Source of the DNA: Bacteroidales bacterium
GTDB lineage: Bacteria; Bacteroidota; Bacteroidia; Bacteroidales; 4484-276
Assembly (NCBI GenBank): GCA_035647615.1
Contig: DASRND010000005.1
Span: 50,225-114,224 of the forward strand
DNA: 64,000 bases
Direction of reading: 5' to 3'
The notes below the pieces were generated by a model that did not search any database, was not told where the DNA came from, and was given only the letters and a program-made list of their open reading frames with translations. The stretch's first letter is position 1. The number at the start of each line of letters is the position of its first letter. Both the position numbers and the translations under genes were made by a program. Below are positions 50,875-59,610 of the stretch, in pieces.

Positions 50875-51807
50875 TTACTTTGTCTTTTTCAATAGGTCGG
50901 GCAGCTGACGTACAGCAGCCATTTCGCGCCATTTCTTGCGTGCATCTACGGCGGGTGCTCCGAAGTACACTTTGCCGTTGCCTTCGAGAGATTTATCTAC
51001 CGCAGAGGTAGCCAGTATGATTGCGCCTTTTCCTATCACTATGTCTTTATTTATGGCAACCCGCCCCCACAGAATTACGTCGTCTTCGATGCGCGTAACG
51101 CCGGCAATGGCGGCATGCGATCCAATCAGACAGTTGCGACCGATGTAGGTGTCGTGGCCTACCTGGCAATGGTTGTCGAGCTTGGTACCATCGTCGATGG
51201 TGGTGTTGCCCGAAACGCCGCGGTCGATGGAGCAAAGCGCGCCTATCTCTACCCGATTACCAATTACTACCGTGCCGCACGATTCCATCTTGCGATAACC
51301 TTCGGGCTTGCGCTGGAAATAATATGCATCGGCGCCAAGCACAGTATTGGAATGAATAATTACATCGTCGCCGATTATCACATGATCGTAAATGCTCGCA
51401 TTGGCGTGGATGATGCAGTTGCTACCAATCTTTACATGATGTCCAATAAAAACATTGGGCTGTATCACCGTGCCTTCACCAATTTCAGCCGTCGTACTTA
51501 TGGATGCTGTGGAGGCAACAAATGGCCTGAATTTTCTGGCCAGCGAAACATAAGCAGCAAAGGGATCGTCACTTAGCAGCAGCCCTTTTCCCTCGGGGCA
51601 TTCCACTTCTTTGTTGATGATGATGGTGGTAGCTTTAGAGTTGAGTGCTTTGTCGTAGTATTTGGGGTGATCTACAAAAGTAAGGTCGCCGGGTTCCACC
51701 ATGTGAATCTCGTTGATGCCTGTCACAGCATGATCGGCAGTGCCTGTGTAGGTGGCGCCAATCATTTGGGCTATTTCAGCCAGTGTGTAGGTTCTTTTAA
51801 ATTTCAT
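50875..51807 (-). CDS. Second LpxD-like N-acyltransferase
   Basis: The 310-residue protein is a left-handed beta-helix acyltransferase of the LpxD type: an N-terminal uridine-binding domain (about 1-100; EPGDLTFVDHPKY), then many hexapeptide repeats (IGEGTVIQPNVFIGHHVKIG, VIGNRVEIGALCSIDRG). The catalytic His region is LDNHCQVGHDTYIG. It is distinct from the second lpxD at 56763 (about 340 aa) and shorter at the C-terminus. Bacteroidota commonly have two LpxD homologues. It probably acts on lipid A intermediates or a related sugar, but the exact acceptor is unknown. Last gene of the operon. Confidence 0.88.
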   Translation of the reverse strand: MKFKRTYTLAEIAQMIGATYTGTADHAVTGINEIHMVEPGDLTFVDHPKYYDKALNSKATTIIINKEVECPEGKGLLLSDDPFAAYVSLARKFRPFVASTASISTTAEIGEGTVIQPNVFIGHHVKIGSNCIIHANASIYDHVIIGDDVIIHSNTVLGADAYYFQRKPEGYRKMESCGTVVIGNRVEIGALCSIDRGVSGNTTIDDGTKLDNHCQVGHDTYIGRNCLIGSHAAIAGVTRIEDDVILWGRVAINKDIVIGKGAIILATSAVDKSLEGNGKVYFGAPAVDARKKWREMAAVRQLPDLLKKTK

Positions 51808-51913
51808 CTTGAAGTTTCCAATTGTCTATCAATGGAGCAATGCATTTAGTTTTTAAAAAAATAAGACACAAACGCGAGTTCTATGTCTTATTTTAATTTT
51901 CTTTTGGAGGAGG

Positions 51914-52480
51914 TTAGCTCTTCACTCTTTCGAGGTATTCACCGGATCGGGTATCCACTTTAACCACTTCATCGGTATTGATAAACAAAGGTACCTTGAT
52001 GGTAGCTTCTGTTTCCAGTGTGGCATCTTTGAAGGCGTTGGTGGCCGTGTTGCCTCTTTCGCCAGGCTCGGTGTAGGTCACCTTTAGCTCAACGCTGGTC
52101 GGAAGTTCGCACAGCAGCGGGGTTTCGGTGTCGGCGTGATATACAATATCGGCCGTGCTGCCTTCTTTGAGAAACTGTGGTGCATTGATAAGCCCCTCGT
52201 CTATGAAAGTCTGTTCAAAGTTTTCGGAATTCATAAAATGATATTGTGTCCCGTCTTTATACAGAAACTGATATGGACGGCGCTCTACCCGCTGGACATC
52301 TATTTTTACACCTGCGCTAAAAGTGTTGGGGATTACCTTTCCGGTTTTTATGTTTCTGAGTTTGGTACGCACAAAGGCGCCGCCTTTTCCGGGCTTTACA
52401 TGTTGAAACTCGACGATGGTGAACAGGTCGTTGTTAAAATCTATTACTAATCCATTTTTAAAATCTGCTGTTGTTGCCAT
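51914..52480 (-). CDS. efp: Translation elongation factor P
   Basis: The 188-residue protein rescues ribosomes stalled at polyproline. Three beta-barrel domains are present; the tip loop is KPGKGGAF with Lys32 in the position that is modified in many bacteria. EPGERGNTATN and VPLFINTDEVVKVDTRSGEY are signature C-terminal motifs. Its position between lpxA and lpxD2 is usual in this phylum. Confidence 0.96.
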   Translation of the reverse strand: MATTADFKNGLVIDFNNDLFTIVEFQHVKPGKGGAFVRTKLRNIKTGKVIPNTFSAGVKIDVQRVERRPYQFLYKDGTQYHFMNSENFEQTFIDEGLINAPQFLKEGSTADIVYHADTETPLLCELPTSVELKVTYTEPGERGNTATNAFKDATLETEATIKVPLFINTDEVVKVDTRSGEYLERVKS

Positions 52481-52563
52481 AAAAAATTGTTGCTATAATA
52501 TTTTGGTCTGAAACTTTTTTACAAAGTAAAAAAAACAATCCTTACGCTTTCGCGGATAAGATC

Positions 52564-53364
52564 TTATACACTATTTCTTTTGTCGAGACGTCCGTATCCT
52601 TTCATCAGTCCGCGTGTGGAACGGCTGATAAAGGCGAGGATGTCGTCGCGGTCGCTGGTGGCGGGCACGTCGGCTTCGATGATAGCGGTAGCCTGCGAAA
52701 CGTTGAGGCCTTTCAGGTAGATGATGCGGTAAATTTCCTGGATGTCGTTGATGCGTTCGTTGGAATATCCGCGGCGGCGCAGCCCAATGCTATTGATGCC
52801 CACGTACGAAAGCGGTTCACGTGCTGCTTTGGAGAAGGGCGGTACATCTTTGCGCACCAGCGCTCCACCCGATATAAAACTGTGCATGCCTATTTGTACA
52901 AATTGATGCACCGCCGTCATGCCGCCGATGATGGCGTAGTCGTCGATGGTAATATGACCGGCCAGAGTGGCTGCATTGGCAAGGATTACGTTGTTGCCGA
53001 TGATGCAGTCGTGGGCGATGTGCACGTAGGCCATCAGCAGGCAGTTGTCGCCAATTGTCGTTTCCATGTTGGCTTTGGTGCCGCGGTTGATGGTAACAAA
53101 TTCCCGCACGGTCGTGTTGTTGCCGATTTTCACCAGCGTATCCTCGCCGTCATATTTCAAATCCTGCGGGATGGCGGCTATTACCGCTCCCGGAAATATT
53201 CTGCAGTTGCTGCCGATACGGGCACCTTCCATTATGGTGACGTTGGAGCCTATCCAGGTGCCATCGCCGATTACCACGTTTTTTTCGATATTAACAAAAG
53301 GCTCTATCACCACGTTTTTGGCGAGCTTGGCCTGCGGATGGACGTAAGCTAATGGTTGATTCAT
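52564..53364 (-). CDS. lpxA: UDP-N-acetylglucosamine O-acyltransferase
   Basis: The 266-residue enzyme attaches the first 3-hydroxyacyl chain from ACP to UDP-GlcNAc, starting lipid A synthesis. Hexapeptide repeats run from about 10 to 190; the catalytic His is in AYVHIAHDC; a C-terminal helical part (RRRGYSNERINDIQEIYRI) completes the family layout. Normal length. It starts 3 bases after the lpxC-fabZ stop. Confidence 0.96.
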   Translation of the reverse strand: MNQPLAYVHPQAKLAKNVVIEPFVNIEKNVVIGDGTWIGSNVTIMEGARIGSNCRIFPGAVIAAIPQDLKYDGEDTLVKIGNNTTVREFVTINRGTKANMETTIGDNCLLMAYVHIAHDCIIGNNVILANAATLAGHITIDDYAIIGGMTAVHQFVQIGMHSFISGGALVRKDVPPFSKAAREPLSYVGINSIGLRRRGYSNERINDIQEIYRIIYLKGLNVSQATAIIEADVPATSDRDDILAFISRSTRGLMKGYGRLDKRNSV

Positions 53365-53367
53365 TGT

Positions 53368-54756
53368 CTAGTTTTTTTTCATGATACGAGCAAGCATCTT
53401 CGCTTCCATAACTACTTTTTTGCCGACATATGCTGTGCCGGTCATATGGCACAATCCCCGCCGGATGGGATCGATCAGGTGTAATTTAAAAATAAGCGTG
53501 TCGCCGGGAACTACCTTATTGCGAAACTTTACTTCTTCAATTTTCAAAAAGAAAGTAAGATAATTTTCAGGATCAGGAACGCTGTTCAGGGCAAGCATAC
53601 CGCCGGTTTGCGCCATGGCTTCTATTTGTAACACGCCGGGCATAACAGGCTCTTCGGGAAAGTGGCCGACAAAAAACGATTCGTTCATGGTTACGTTTTT
53701 GAGTCCTACCACATGGGTTTCGCTCATTTCCAGAATTTTATCGATGAGCAGGAATGGTGGCCGGTGTGGCAGCATCTTTTGGATAGCCATTATGTCGAAG
53801 AGTGGCGCAGCGTTAGGGTCGTAAGTTGGAATATATTCTTCGGCTGTACGCTCAAAATGTTTTTTGATCATGCGTGCAAAAGCTACGTTGGCGGCGTGTC
53901 CGGGGCGACTGGCAATTACATGCCCACGGATGGGTTTGCCTGCCAGTGCCAGATCGCCAACTACATCGAGTAGCTTGTGGCGTGCAGGCTCGTTTTGGAA
54001 CTGCAGATCAAGATTATTGAGCACTCCGTCCGATTTCACCTTTACTGTAGGCTTATTGAAAAGTTTTGCCAGCCGGTCGAGTTCCTCCTGGCTTACTTGT
54101 TTATTAACAAAAACAATAGCATTGCTCAGGTCGCCACCTTTTATCAGTTCGTGCTTGAGCAGATGTTCCAGCTCGTGCAGAAAGACAAACGTGCGGCAAT
54201 TGGCGATTTCGGTGGGGTAGTCGCTGATTTTTTCGAGTGAAGCATTTTGTGTTCCGAGCACCTTGGTCTCGAAATCGATCATCACCGACACTCTGTAATT
54301 TTTGGCCGGGATAAGGTGTAGCTCAACTTTGTTGTCGGGATCGGTATAGCTAATCACTGTTTCCGGCTCGTAATATTCGCGTTCAGCGTCCTGCTCTTCA
54401 ATACCTGCCTTCTGCAACGCTTCCACAAAATAGCGTGCACTGCCGTCCATAATGGGCATTTCAGGGCCGTTTACTTCTATAAGGCAGTTGTCGATGCCCA
54501 GACCTGCCAACGCCGAAAGGGCATGCTCGACAGTATAAACACGGGCGCCATTTTTTTCGATACATGTGCCGCGGTCGGTGCTGAAAACATTATCAACAAT
54601 GGCTTCGATAACAGGCTGTCCTTCCATATCGACGCGCTTGAAGGCATAGCCATGCCGGGCTGGTGCCGGATGAAAAGTCATGGTGACTTCAGCACCGGTA
54701 TGCAGCCCCAGGCCGGATATGGTGGCGGGCTTTTGAATGGTATTTTGTAATTTCAT
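53368..54756 (-). CDS. lpxC-fabZ: Bifunctional LpxC deacetylase / FabZ dehydratase
   Basis: The 462-residue protein is a natural fusion found throughout Bacteroidota. Residues 1-300 are LpxC, the zinc deacetylase committing to lipid A: VEHALSALAGLGIDN and RHKLLDVVGDLALAG carry metal and catalytic residues. Residues 315-462 are FabZ, 3-hydroxyacyl-ACP dehydratase of fatty acid synthesis: LPHRPPFLLIDKILE and GHFPEEPVMPGVLQIEAMAQ with catalytic His and Glu. Joining them couples supply of 3-hydroxyacyl chains to lipid A. Followed by lpxA after 3 bases. Confidence 0.96.
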   Translation of the reverse strand: MKLQNTIQKPATISGLGLHTGAEVTMTFHPAPARHGYAFKRVDMEGQPVIEAIVDNVFSTDRGTCIEKNGARVYTVEHALSALAGLGIDNCLIEVNGPEMPIMDGSARYFVEALQKAGIEEQDAEREYYEPETVISYTDPDNKVELHLIPAKNYRVSVMIDFETKVLGTQNASLEKISDYPTEIANCRTFVFLHELEHLLKHELIKGGDLSNAIVFVNKQVSQEELDRLAKLFNKPTVKVKSDGVLNNLDLQFQNEPARHKLLDVVGDLALAGKPIRGHVIASRPGHAANVAFARMIKKHFERTAEEYIPTYDPNAAPLFDIMAIQKMLPHRPPFLLIDKILEMSETHVVGLKNVTMNESFFVGHFPEEPVMPGVLQIEAMAQTGGMLALNSVPDPENYLTFFLKIEEVKFRNKVVPGDTLIFKLHLIDPIRRGLCHMTGTAYVGKKVVMEAKMLARIMKKN

Positions 54757-54830
54757 AATTTCATCTTAAAAGTCCAAAATGAAGCGCTTGCAAAAGTATG
54801 AAAATTTTAAAATGAAGATTATCAAGAAGT

Positions 54831-54998
54831 GTTGTCGGGAAGGAGGAAGTTGTCGGGTTGTCGGTTAGTTTTAGGAAAGGCCGGATTATTTGTTCCCTAG
54901 TCCAAACGAGGCCACATTTTCACGTTGTCGAAAAGGAGGGGGTTGGTGTTTGGACGAGTCTCAACCTCGTCCTTTCTATATCAATAGGCTCAGCCTAT
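54831..54998. repeat. Dispersed repeats between lpxC-fabZ and the inserted lipoprotein genes
   Basis: The gap 54757-55038 has GTTGTCGG-type repeats (54831-54868, same as near 8.1 kb), GGACGAGTCTCAACCTCGTC (54952-54971) and ATAGGCTCAGCCTAT (54984-54998), the type seen at 8.15, 16.9 and 61.2 kb. It marks the right border of an insertion in the lipid A operon. Confidence 0.7.
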
Positions 54999-55038
54999 GT
55001 TGAACTGTATTCATTAATCAAGATTCGATTTCTAATTT

Positions 55039-55500
55039 CTAATTTCTGAATTTCAAATTCAAATCGTCAATCGGGTTCAAATACCTTTGGGCATCTTCTT
55101 TTGAATTTAAATTAGTTATTTCTTTTACTTTGCCTTTAAAGGTGTGAATAACAGTAATGTTGCCAATGTTGAGTGCAGTGCTTCCAATGTCGTTGTTATT
55201 ATCAATCAATACTTTGTAGCCATTGAGCCGGCTCTGATATTGCTTTTGATCAGCCGAAACAATCCATGTGAACTTGTCAGATGATTCAGGGAGGTTCTCT
55301 AAAAGTTCTTCAAAAACAACTTCTATGCATCCGATACAGCCATAACTTGGAATTATCAAATAATAATGTTCATCATCAGCAATCGACAATCCGAATGTTT
55401 TATTTAGGTAATGATCAAATATCGCTGTTGCAGATGGCGTGCGGGAGCAACCAATAAGCAAGGTGGTAATAAAAGTAAGTACTATCGTAGCGATTTTCAT
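55039..55500 (-). CDS. Small CxxC lipoprotein
   Basis: The 153-residue protein has a lipobox with Cys18 (LLIGC) and then a thioredoxin-like pattern: YLIIPSYGCIGCIEVVFEEL has Cys-x2-Cys (CIGC) after a beta strand, as in TlpA/thioredoxin folds. The rest is shorter than a standard TlpA domain. It overlaps the upstream DUF4221 gene by 4 bases (ATGA). A redox or sensing role in the envelope is inferred. Function unknown. Confidence 0.7.
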   Translation of the reverse strand: MKIATIVLTFITTLLIGCSRTPSATAIFDHYLNKTFGLSIADDEHYYLIIPSYGCIGCIEVVFEELLENLPESSDKFTWIVSADQKQYQSRLNGYKVLIDNNNDIGSTALNIGNITVIHTFKGKVKEITNLNSKEDAQRYLNPIDDLNLKFRN

Positions 55501-56615
55501 CTTTTAGGCTTGTATTTTAGTTTTACTATTCGCAATGAATCCGCAGTCCTTTCGGTCATCCTCCACACCAATACACCGTCGCTGGCTTCCATAATAAAAG
55601 GTGCCCACTCCCGCGAATCAAAACGCTGTTCGGCTACTACTATTTTCGCTTCTATATCAAAAACAATTAACGACCAGTCCTTGGCTTTTCTGGCTGTAAA
55701 CCCATCTTTCTGATGGAGCGTAGTTGGCAACGTGGCGAATCGGTAAAGCATGTTTTGTTGCTTGTCAATAAAAATGTCAGTATAACGAAACTGCCCAAAA
55801 TCATAGCGTTTGTGATAAACCATATTGCGGCTGCTATCATCATCGAAGGCAACCGCATTTTCTTTGTATCTGCTCTCGCACAAGTAACCATTCAAAACAG
55901 CAGCATGCGTATCATAAAAATAAATGCTATCCGATAAGCCAAAGGAAACTACCAGCGCATCGTGATAGTGGTTGATAAAAGGAACGACGTCCAAATAGAA
56001 ATCCCCGTTTTGGTATGTTTCGGGAAATGATATTGGTAATACTGTCCATTCGCTTGTGGTAATATCGAGTGATCCGACAGGCTGCACCTGTGAAAAGTAT
56101 TTTTTTCGCTCCTCAGGTTGCGTTAGATCATAACTTCCCACAAGCGGAAAATAAAGACAATTGCCAAAAAAGGTGAGTGGAGCCATCGAGGAGATTTCGC
56201 CTGCAAAAGTGGATGCACCAGCACCGTCCCAATCTTTGAGTAGTTGCCCGTTATCATCCACCAAAAAAATATGGTTGCGGTACTGCACAAAAACAGAATC
56301 CTGACGGTAAACTACAAATCGTGAAAAATACTTCTTTTCAGGTTTGATTTTTAAAATCCGGTGCAATGGGATTTTTTCCCTAATACGCATGTCGGTAAGC
56401 GTGCGAAAAGTAAGCACTGAATCGACCTGATTAAACACAACCATGCTCTCTACACCATCAGATACGTAGTAATCAACAAATCTGATATCGGCGTCTTTGT
56501 GAATTCTAAATTCTTCTGCTATTTCAAAAACTATAGGATGATTGTTGCAACTTACAATAAGCAAAATCATAGGTAAGTAGAAAATAAATAAAGAGTTAGA
56601 AAATTTCTTTTTCAT
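55497..56615 (-). CDS. DUF4221 family lipoprotein
   Basis: The 372-residue protein has a lipobox (LLIVSC, Cys23) and a beta-propeller-like domain that matches DUF4221 in layout, with AGEISSMAPLTFFGNCLYFP, YDLTQPEERKKYF and VSFGLSDSIYFYDT. DUF4221 proteins are common outer-envelope lipoproteins of Bacteroidota without established function. Translationally coupled to the CxxC lipoprotein downstream (4-base overlap). Together they interrupt the otherwise conserved lpxD-lpxC-fabZ order, so they look like an insertion. Confidence 0.75.
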   Translation of the reverse strand: MKKKFSNSLFIFYLPMILLIVSCNNHPIVFEIAEEFRIHKDADIRFVDYYVSDGVESMVVFNQVDSVLTFRTLTDMRIREKIPLHRILKIKPEKKYFSRFVVYRQDSVFVQYRNHIFLVDDNGQLLKDWDGAGASTFAGEISSMAPLTFFGNCLYFPLVGSYDLTQPEERKKYFSQVQPVGSLDITTSEWTVLPISFPETYQNGDFYLDVVPFINHYHDALVVSFGLSDSIYFYDTHAAVLNGYLCESRYKENAVAFDDDSSRNMVYHKRYDFGQFRYTDIFIDKQQNMLYRFATLPTTLHQKDGFTARKAKDWSLIVFDIEAKIVVAEQRFDSREWAPFIMEASDGVLVWRMTERTADSLRIVKLKYKPKR

Positions 56616-56762
56616 TTTTAATAAGAATAAAACTTGTACAAATCACGGAAAAACTGGATTATCGTTCAGGTTTGGAAAATTGAACCAATCATCTATATTT
56701 TAAAAAGCGACACCGTTGGTAAACCCTCTGCGCCTTGTTCTCCGCGCCCAGCGCCCAGCGAA

Positions 56763-57785
56763 CTATTTACCTACTTTCTTCTCGATGGCATCGATGCGGT
56801 CCACGATTTTTTGAAAATTGCGGAAGTGCACGTAAGCTTTTCGGTATTTTCCGGCCTCGAAAGCCGGTGAGCCAAATAAGATTGCGTCTTCTTTTACATT
56901 TGTCGAAATGCCCGACTGCGCGGCGATCTTTACGTTATCACCAATTCGGATATGCCCGATGATGCCCACCTGCGCGGCAATCATACAATTGCGACCCACG
57001 TGCGTGGAGCCTGCAATGCCGCTTTGAGCAGCTATCACCGTGTTTTCGCCAATCTCTACATTGTGGGCTATTTGTATCAGGTTGTCGAGCTTTACGCCAC
57101 GACGGATGATGGTGGAGCCAAGTGTTGCCCGGTCGATGCAGGTGTTGGCACCAATTTCCACATTGTCTTCAATGATCACATTTCCAATCTGGGCTATCTT
57201 TTTGTAGTTGTGGTCGCTTTGGGGTGCAAAACCAAAACCATCGGCACCGATGACAACTCCCGAATGGATGACGCAATGCGCTCCGATAAGGTTGTCGGAA
57301 TAGATTTTAACACCAGCAAAAATCGTAGTGTCGTTTCCGATTTTGGTATTGTCGCCTACAAAAACCTGCGGATAAATTTTGGTGTTGTCGCCGATAACGG
57401 CATTGTCGCCGATTACTGCCTGCGGGCCGATGTAAACATCTTTGCCTATCGTTGCTGATGGCGCGATAGAAGCCTGCGGTGAGATGCCTTTTTTATTGAG
57501 TTTGATCTGGTTGTAAACTTCGAGCAATTGCGCGAAAGCGCCATAAGCATCCTCCACGCGAATGAGCGTGGGAGCAATGGGTTGTCCGGCATCAAAATCT
57601 TTATCTACAATCACAATGGTTGCCTTCGTGTCGTAAATAAAATGCTTGTATTTGGGATTGGCCAGAAACGACAATGCGCCCGGTTCACCTTCTTCTATCT
57701 TGGCTAATTTGTCGACGGTTGCTTCTGCATTGCCGTCCACGGTACCTTGCAGAATTTCTGCTATCTGTTGTGCTGTAAATTTCAT
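56763..57785 (-). CDS. lpxD: UDP-3-O-acylglucosamine N-acyltransferase
   Basis: The 340-residue enzyme adds the second 3-hydroxyacyl chain in lipid A synthesis. N-terminal uridine-binding domain (about 1-100; [15 protein letters not shown]), hexapeptide left-handed helix ([16 protein letters not shown] and on), the catalytic His in [15 protein letters not shown] and [12 protein letters not shown], and a C-terminal helix. Canonical length. First lpx gene of the operon, with the HD-domain gene 431 bases upstream. Confidence 0.95.
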   Translation of the reverse strand: MKFTAQQIAEILQGTVDGNAEATVDKLAKIEEGEPGALSFLANPKYKHFIYDTKATIVIVDKDFDAGQPIAPTLIRVEDAYGAFAQLLEVYNQIKLNKKGISPQASIAPSATIGKDVYIGPQAVIGDNAVIGDNTKIYPQVFVGDNTKIGNDTTIFAGVKIYSDNLIGAHCVIHSGVVIGADGFGFAPQSDHNYKKIAQIGNVIIEDNVEIGANTCIDRATLGSTIIRRGVKLDNLIQIAHNVEIGENTVIAAQSGIAGSTHVGRNCMIAAQVGIIGHIRIGDNVKIAAQSGISTNVKEDAILFGSPAFEAGKYRKAYVHFRNFQKIVDRIDAIEKKVGK

Positions 57786-58216
57786 ATGATTTCAGAAAAA
57801 GTGGTTAATATCTTATCGATAACTCTAGTGATGTTTTTCAAATTCCCAATCATTCTTGTCTGGTAAACATAATTTTCCATAAATAGATTCTTCACTCCAC
57901 TGCGTTTCGTTCAGAATGACAGGCTGTTAGGGTTCTTGGGAGGGCTTAGTCGGCGGCGCAGCCGCCGACTAAGCCCTCCCTCCCCCAATCCATCGCAAGC
58001 CCTTGTCTTTCTGATCCGCCAACTGGCGGAGAAGAATCTATTGTTTTTAAATGGACACCAGTGATTTCCATTAAATAAATCCCAAAATTAATAACTTTAA
58101 CAACCTCAATGAAAATGCTTGTTCTGGTCTTTTACTTTTGAATTATTGGTCTTTGAAATTTATTTGTAATTTTCTAATTTGTGATTTGTAATTTCTCATA
58201 GTATCCTTTTGCTCAT
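57786..58216. repeat. Repeat-rich gap with a 20-bp-arm perfect hairpin
   Basis: A very strong hairpin: GGGAGGGCTTAGTCGGCGGC (57938-57957), loop GCA, and its exact complement (57961-57980). TCGTTCAGAATGACAGG-type sequence lies at 57907-57923, and a CCGCCAACTGGCGG palindrome near 58017. The rest is AT-rich with TTTGTAATTT words. No gene is present in the 431 bases. Confidence 0.8.
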
Positions 58217-59467
58217 TTAATGCCCGGGTAGCTCATATTGTTTAGGATAGCAAACAAAATATTTTGTGACATGCGCCGAGAGTACTTCGGCATTCATTTG
58301 ATCAGAAACCTGCGCATAATCTCTTACGGAGCCATCGCAAAAAGCTATATTTATATTTTCGTGTGCGGGGTCGTAGGCTGTGTTGACGGCCTTACCGGCA
58401 ATGAGTAAGTAGCTGATTTCGTCGTCGCTGAAGCCGGTTTCTTTTTTGATGACCTGGCGCAGATCGTCGATTTGCTGGGCATCGACGGGCTGGCGTGTAA
58501 GCTCTGTGCGAAATAGCTGCCGCCGAACCAATTGGTTGCTAAGCATACGCAACACCGCATCTTTGCTCTGGCACCACTCTTTGATGGAACTGAAAATGTC
58601 GAAGTCGTCCAGTTGCCCGAAAGTGTGGAGCAGTTCGGGGTCATCGTCAAAATTACGCTTTCGCGGATCGTCATAAAGAAAGGTGCGCAGAGATGAGGTG
58701 GCGAAAATATTCTCACCTTGCTGCGCTAACCAGCGCGCCCGGCGCATGATGCTGATGAGCATTTGTTCGGCGGAAATTACGGTTTTGTGCAAATACACCT
58801 GCCAGTACATCAGGCGCCGCGCCACGATAAATTTATCGATACTATAAATACCTTTGGCTTCGATGGCCAGCTGGTCGTCGTGTACATCGAGCATTTTAAT
58901 AATGCGGTCGGTGTTGATGACACCTTCCGAAACGCCCGTAAAAAAGCTGTCGCGCGTCAGATAGTCGAGCCGGTCCATGTCGAGCTGCCCCGACACCAGG
59001 CTATGCAGAAAATGTTTTGGATAGTTGTCGCTGTAAATATTAATGGCGGTATCCATATCATTTCCCACAAGACTATGCATGCGTTGCATAAAAAGCAGCG
59101 AAAGTGCTTCGTGGCTCATGTCGGGCACCAGGGTGCGCTCGAGCGAATGGGAGTAAGGGCCGTGTCCGATGTCGTGAAGTAAAATGGCCAGCAGTACGCC
59201 ACGTTCTTCGGCAGAAGTGATGCTGTGGCCTTTCGAGCGCAGCACCTCCAGCGCCTGCTGCATCAGATGCATGGCTCCCAGGGCATGATGAAAACGCGTG
59301 TGCAATGCTCCGGGATACACCAGATGCGTCATGCCGAGCTGCTTGATGCGCCGCAAACGCTGAAAGTATGGGTGTTCGATCACATCGAAAAGCAACGCAT
59401 GGGGCAGGCTTATGAATCCATAAACCGGATCGTTGATGATCTTCCGCTTGTTACGTTCTTGCTTCAC
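58217..59467 (-). CDS. HD-domain phosphohydrolase
   Basis: The 416-residue protein belongs to the HD/dGTPase-like (SAMHD1-related, YdhJ-type) family. N-terminal INDPVYGFISLPHALLFDVI and RLRRIKQLGMTHLVYPGALH precede the metal sites: HTRFHHALG (His), LLHDIGHGPYSHSLE (HD pair) and QLDMDRLDYLTRDSFFTG (Asp). It is predicted to hydrolyse a nucleotide or related phosphate; the substrate is unknown. Its place upstream of lpxD and divergent to porX is conserved in Bacteroidota. Confidence 0.92.
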   Translation of the reverse strand: MKQERNKRKIINDPVYGFISLPHALLFDVIEHPYFQRLRRIKQLGMTHLVYPGALHTRFHHALGAMHLMQQALEVLRSKGHSITSAEERGVLLAILLHDIGHGPYSHSLERTLVPDMSHEALSLLFMQRMHSLVGNDMDTAINIYSDNYPKHFLHSLVSGQLDMDRLDYLTRDSFFTGVSEGVINTDRIIKMLDVHDDQLAIEAKGIYSIDKFIVARRLMYWQVYLHKTVISAEQMLISIMRRARWLAQQGENIFATSSLRTFLYDDPRKRNFDDDPELLHTFGQLDDFDIFSSIKEWCQSKDAVLRMLSNQLVRRQLFRTELTRQPVDAQQIDDLRQVIKKETGFSDDEISYLLIAGKAVNTAYDPAHENINIAFCDGSVRDYAQVSDQMNAEVLSAHVTKYFVCYPKQYELPGH

Positions 59468-59610
59468 GCTGAATGGCTATTGATGAATTGCAGCTTCGTC
59501 CTTCGTTAAAAATCATTAACCTTATGTAATAATAAAGCCGCTCTGCTTGTTTGTTAAGTACTGTACCAAAAAAAACAAAAGTACATCTATTCACTAAACC
59601 TCCTATCTGC

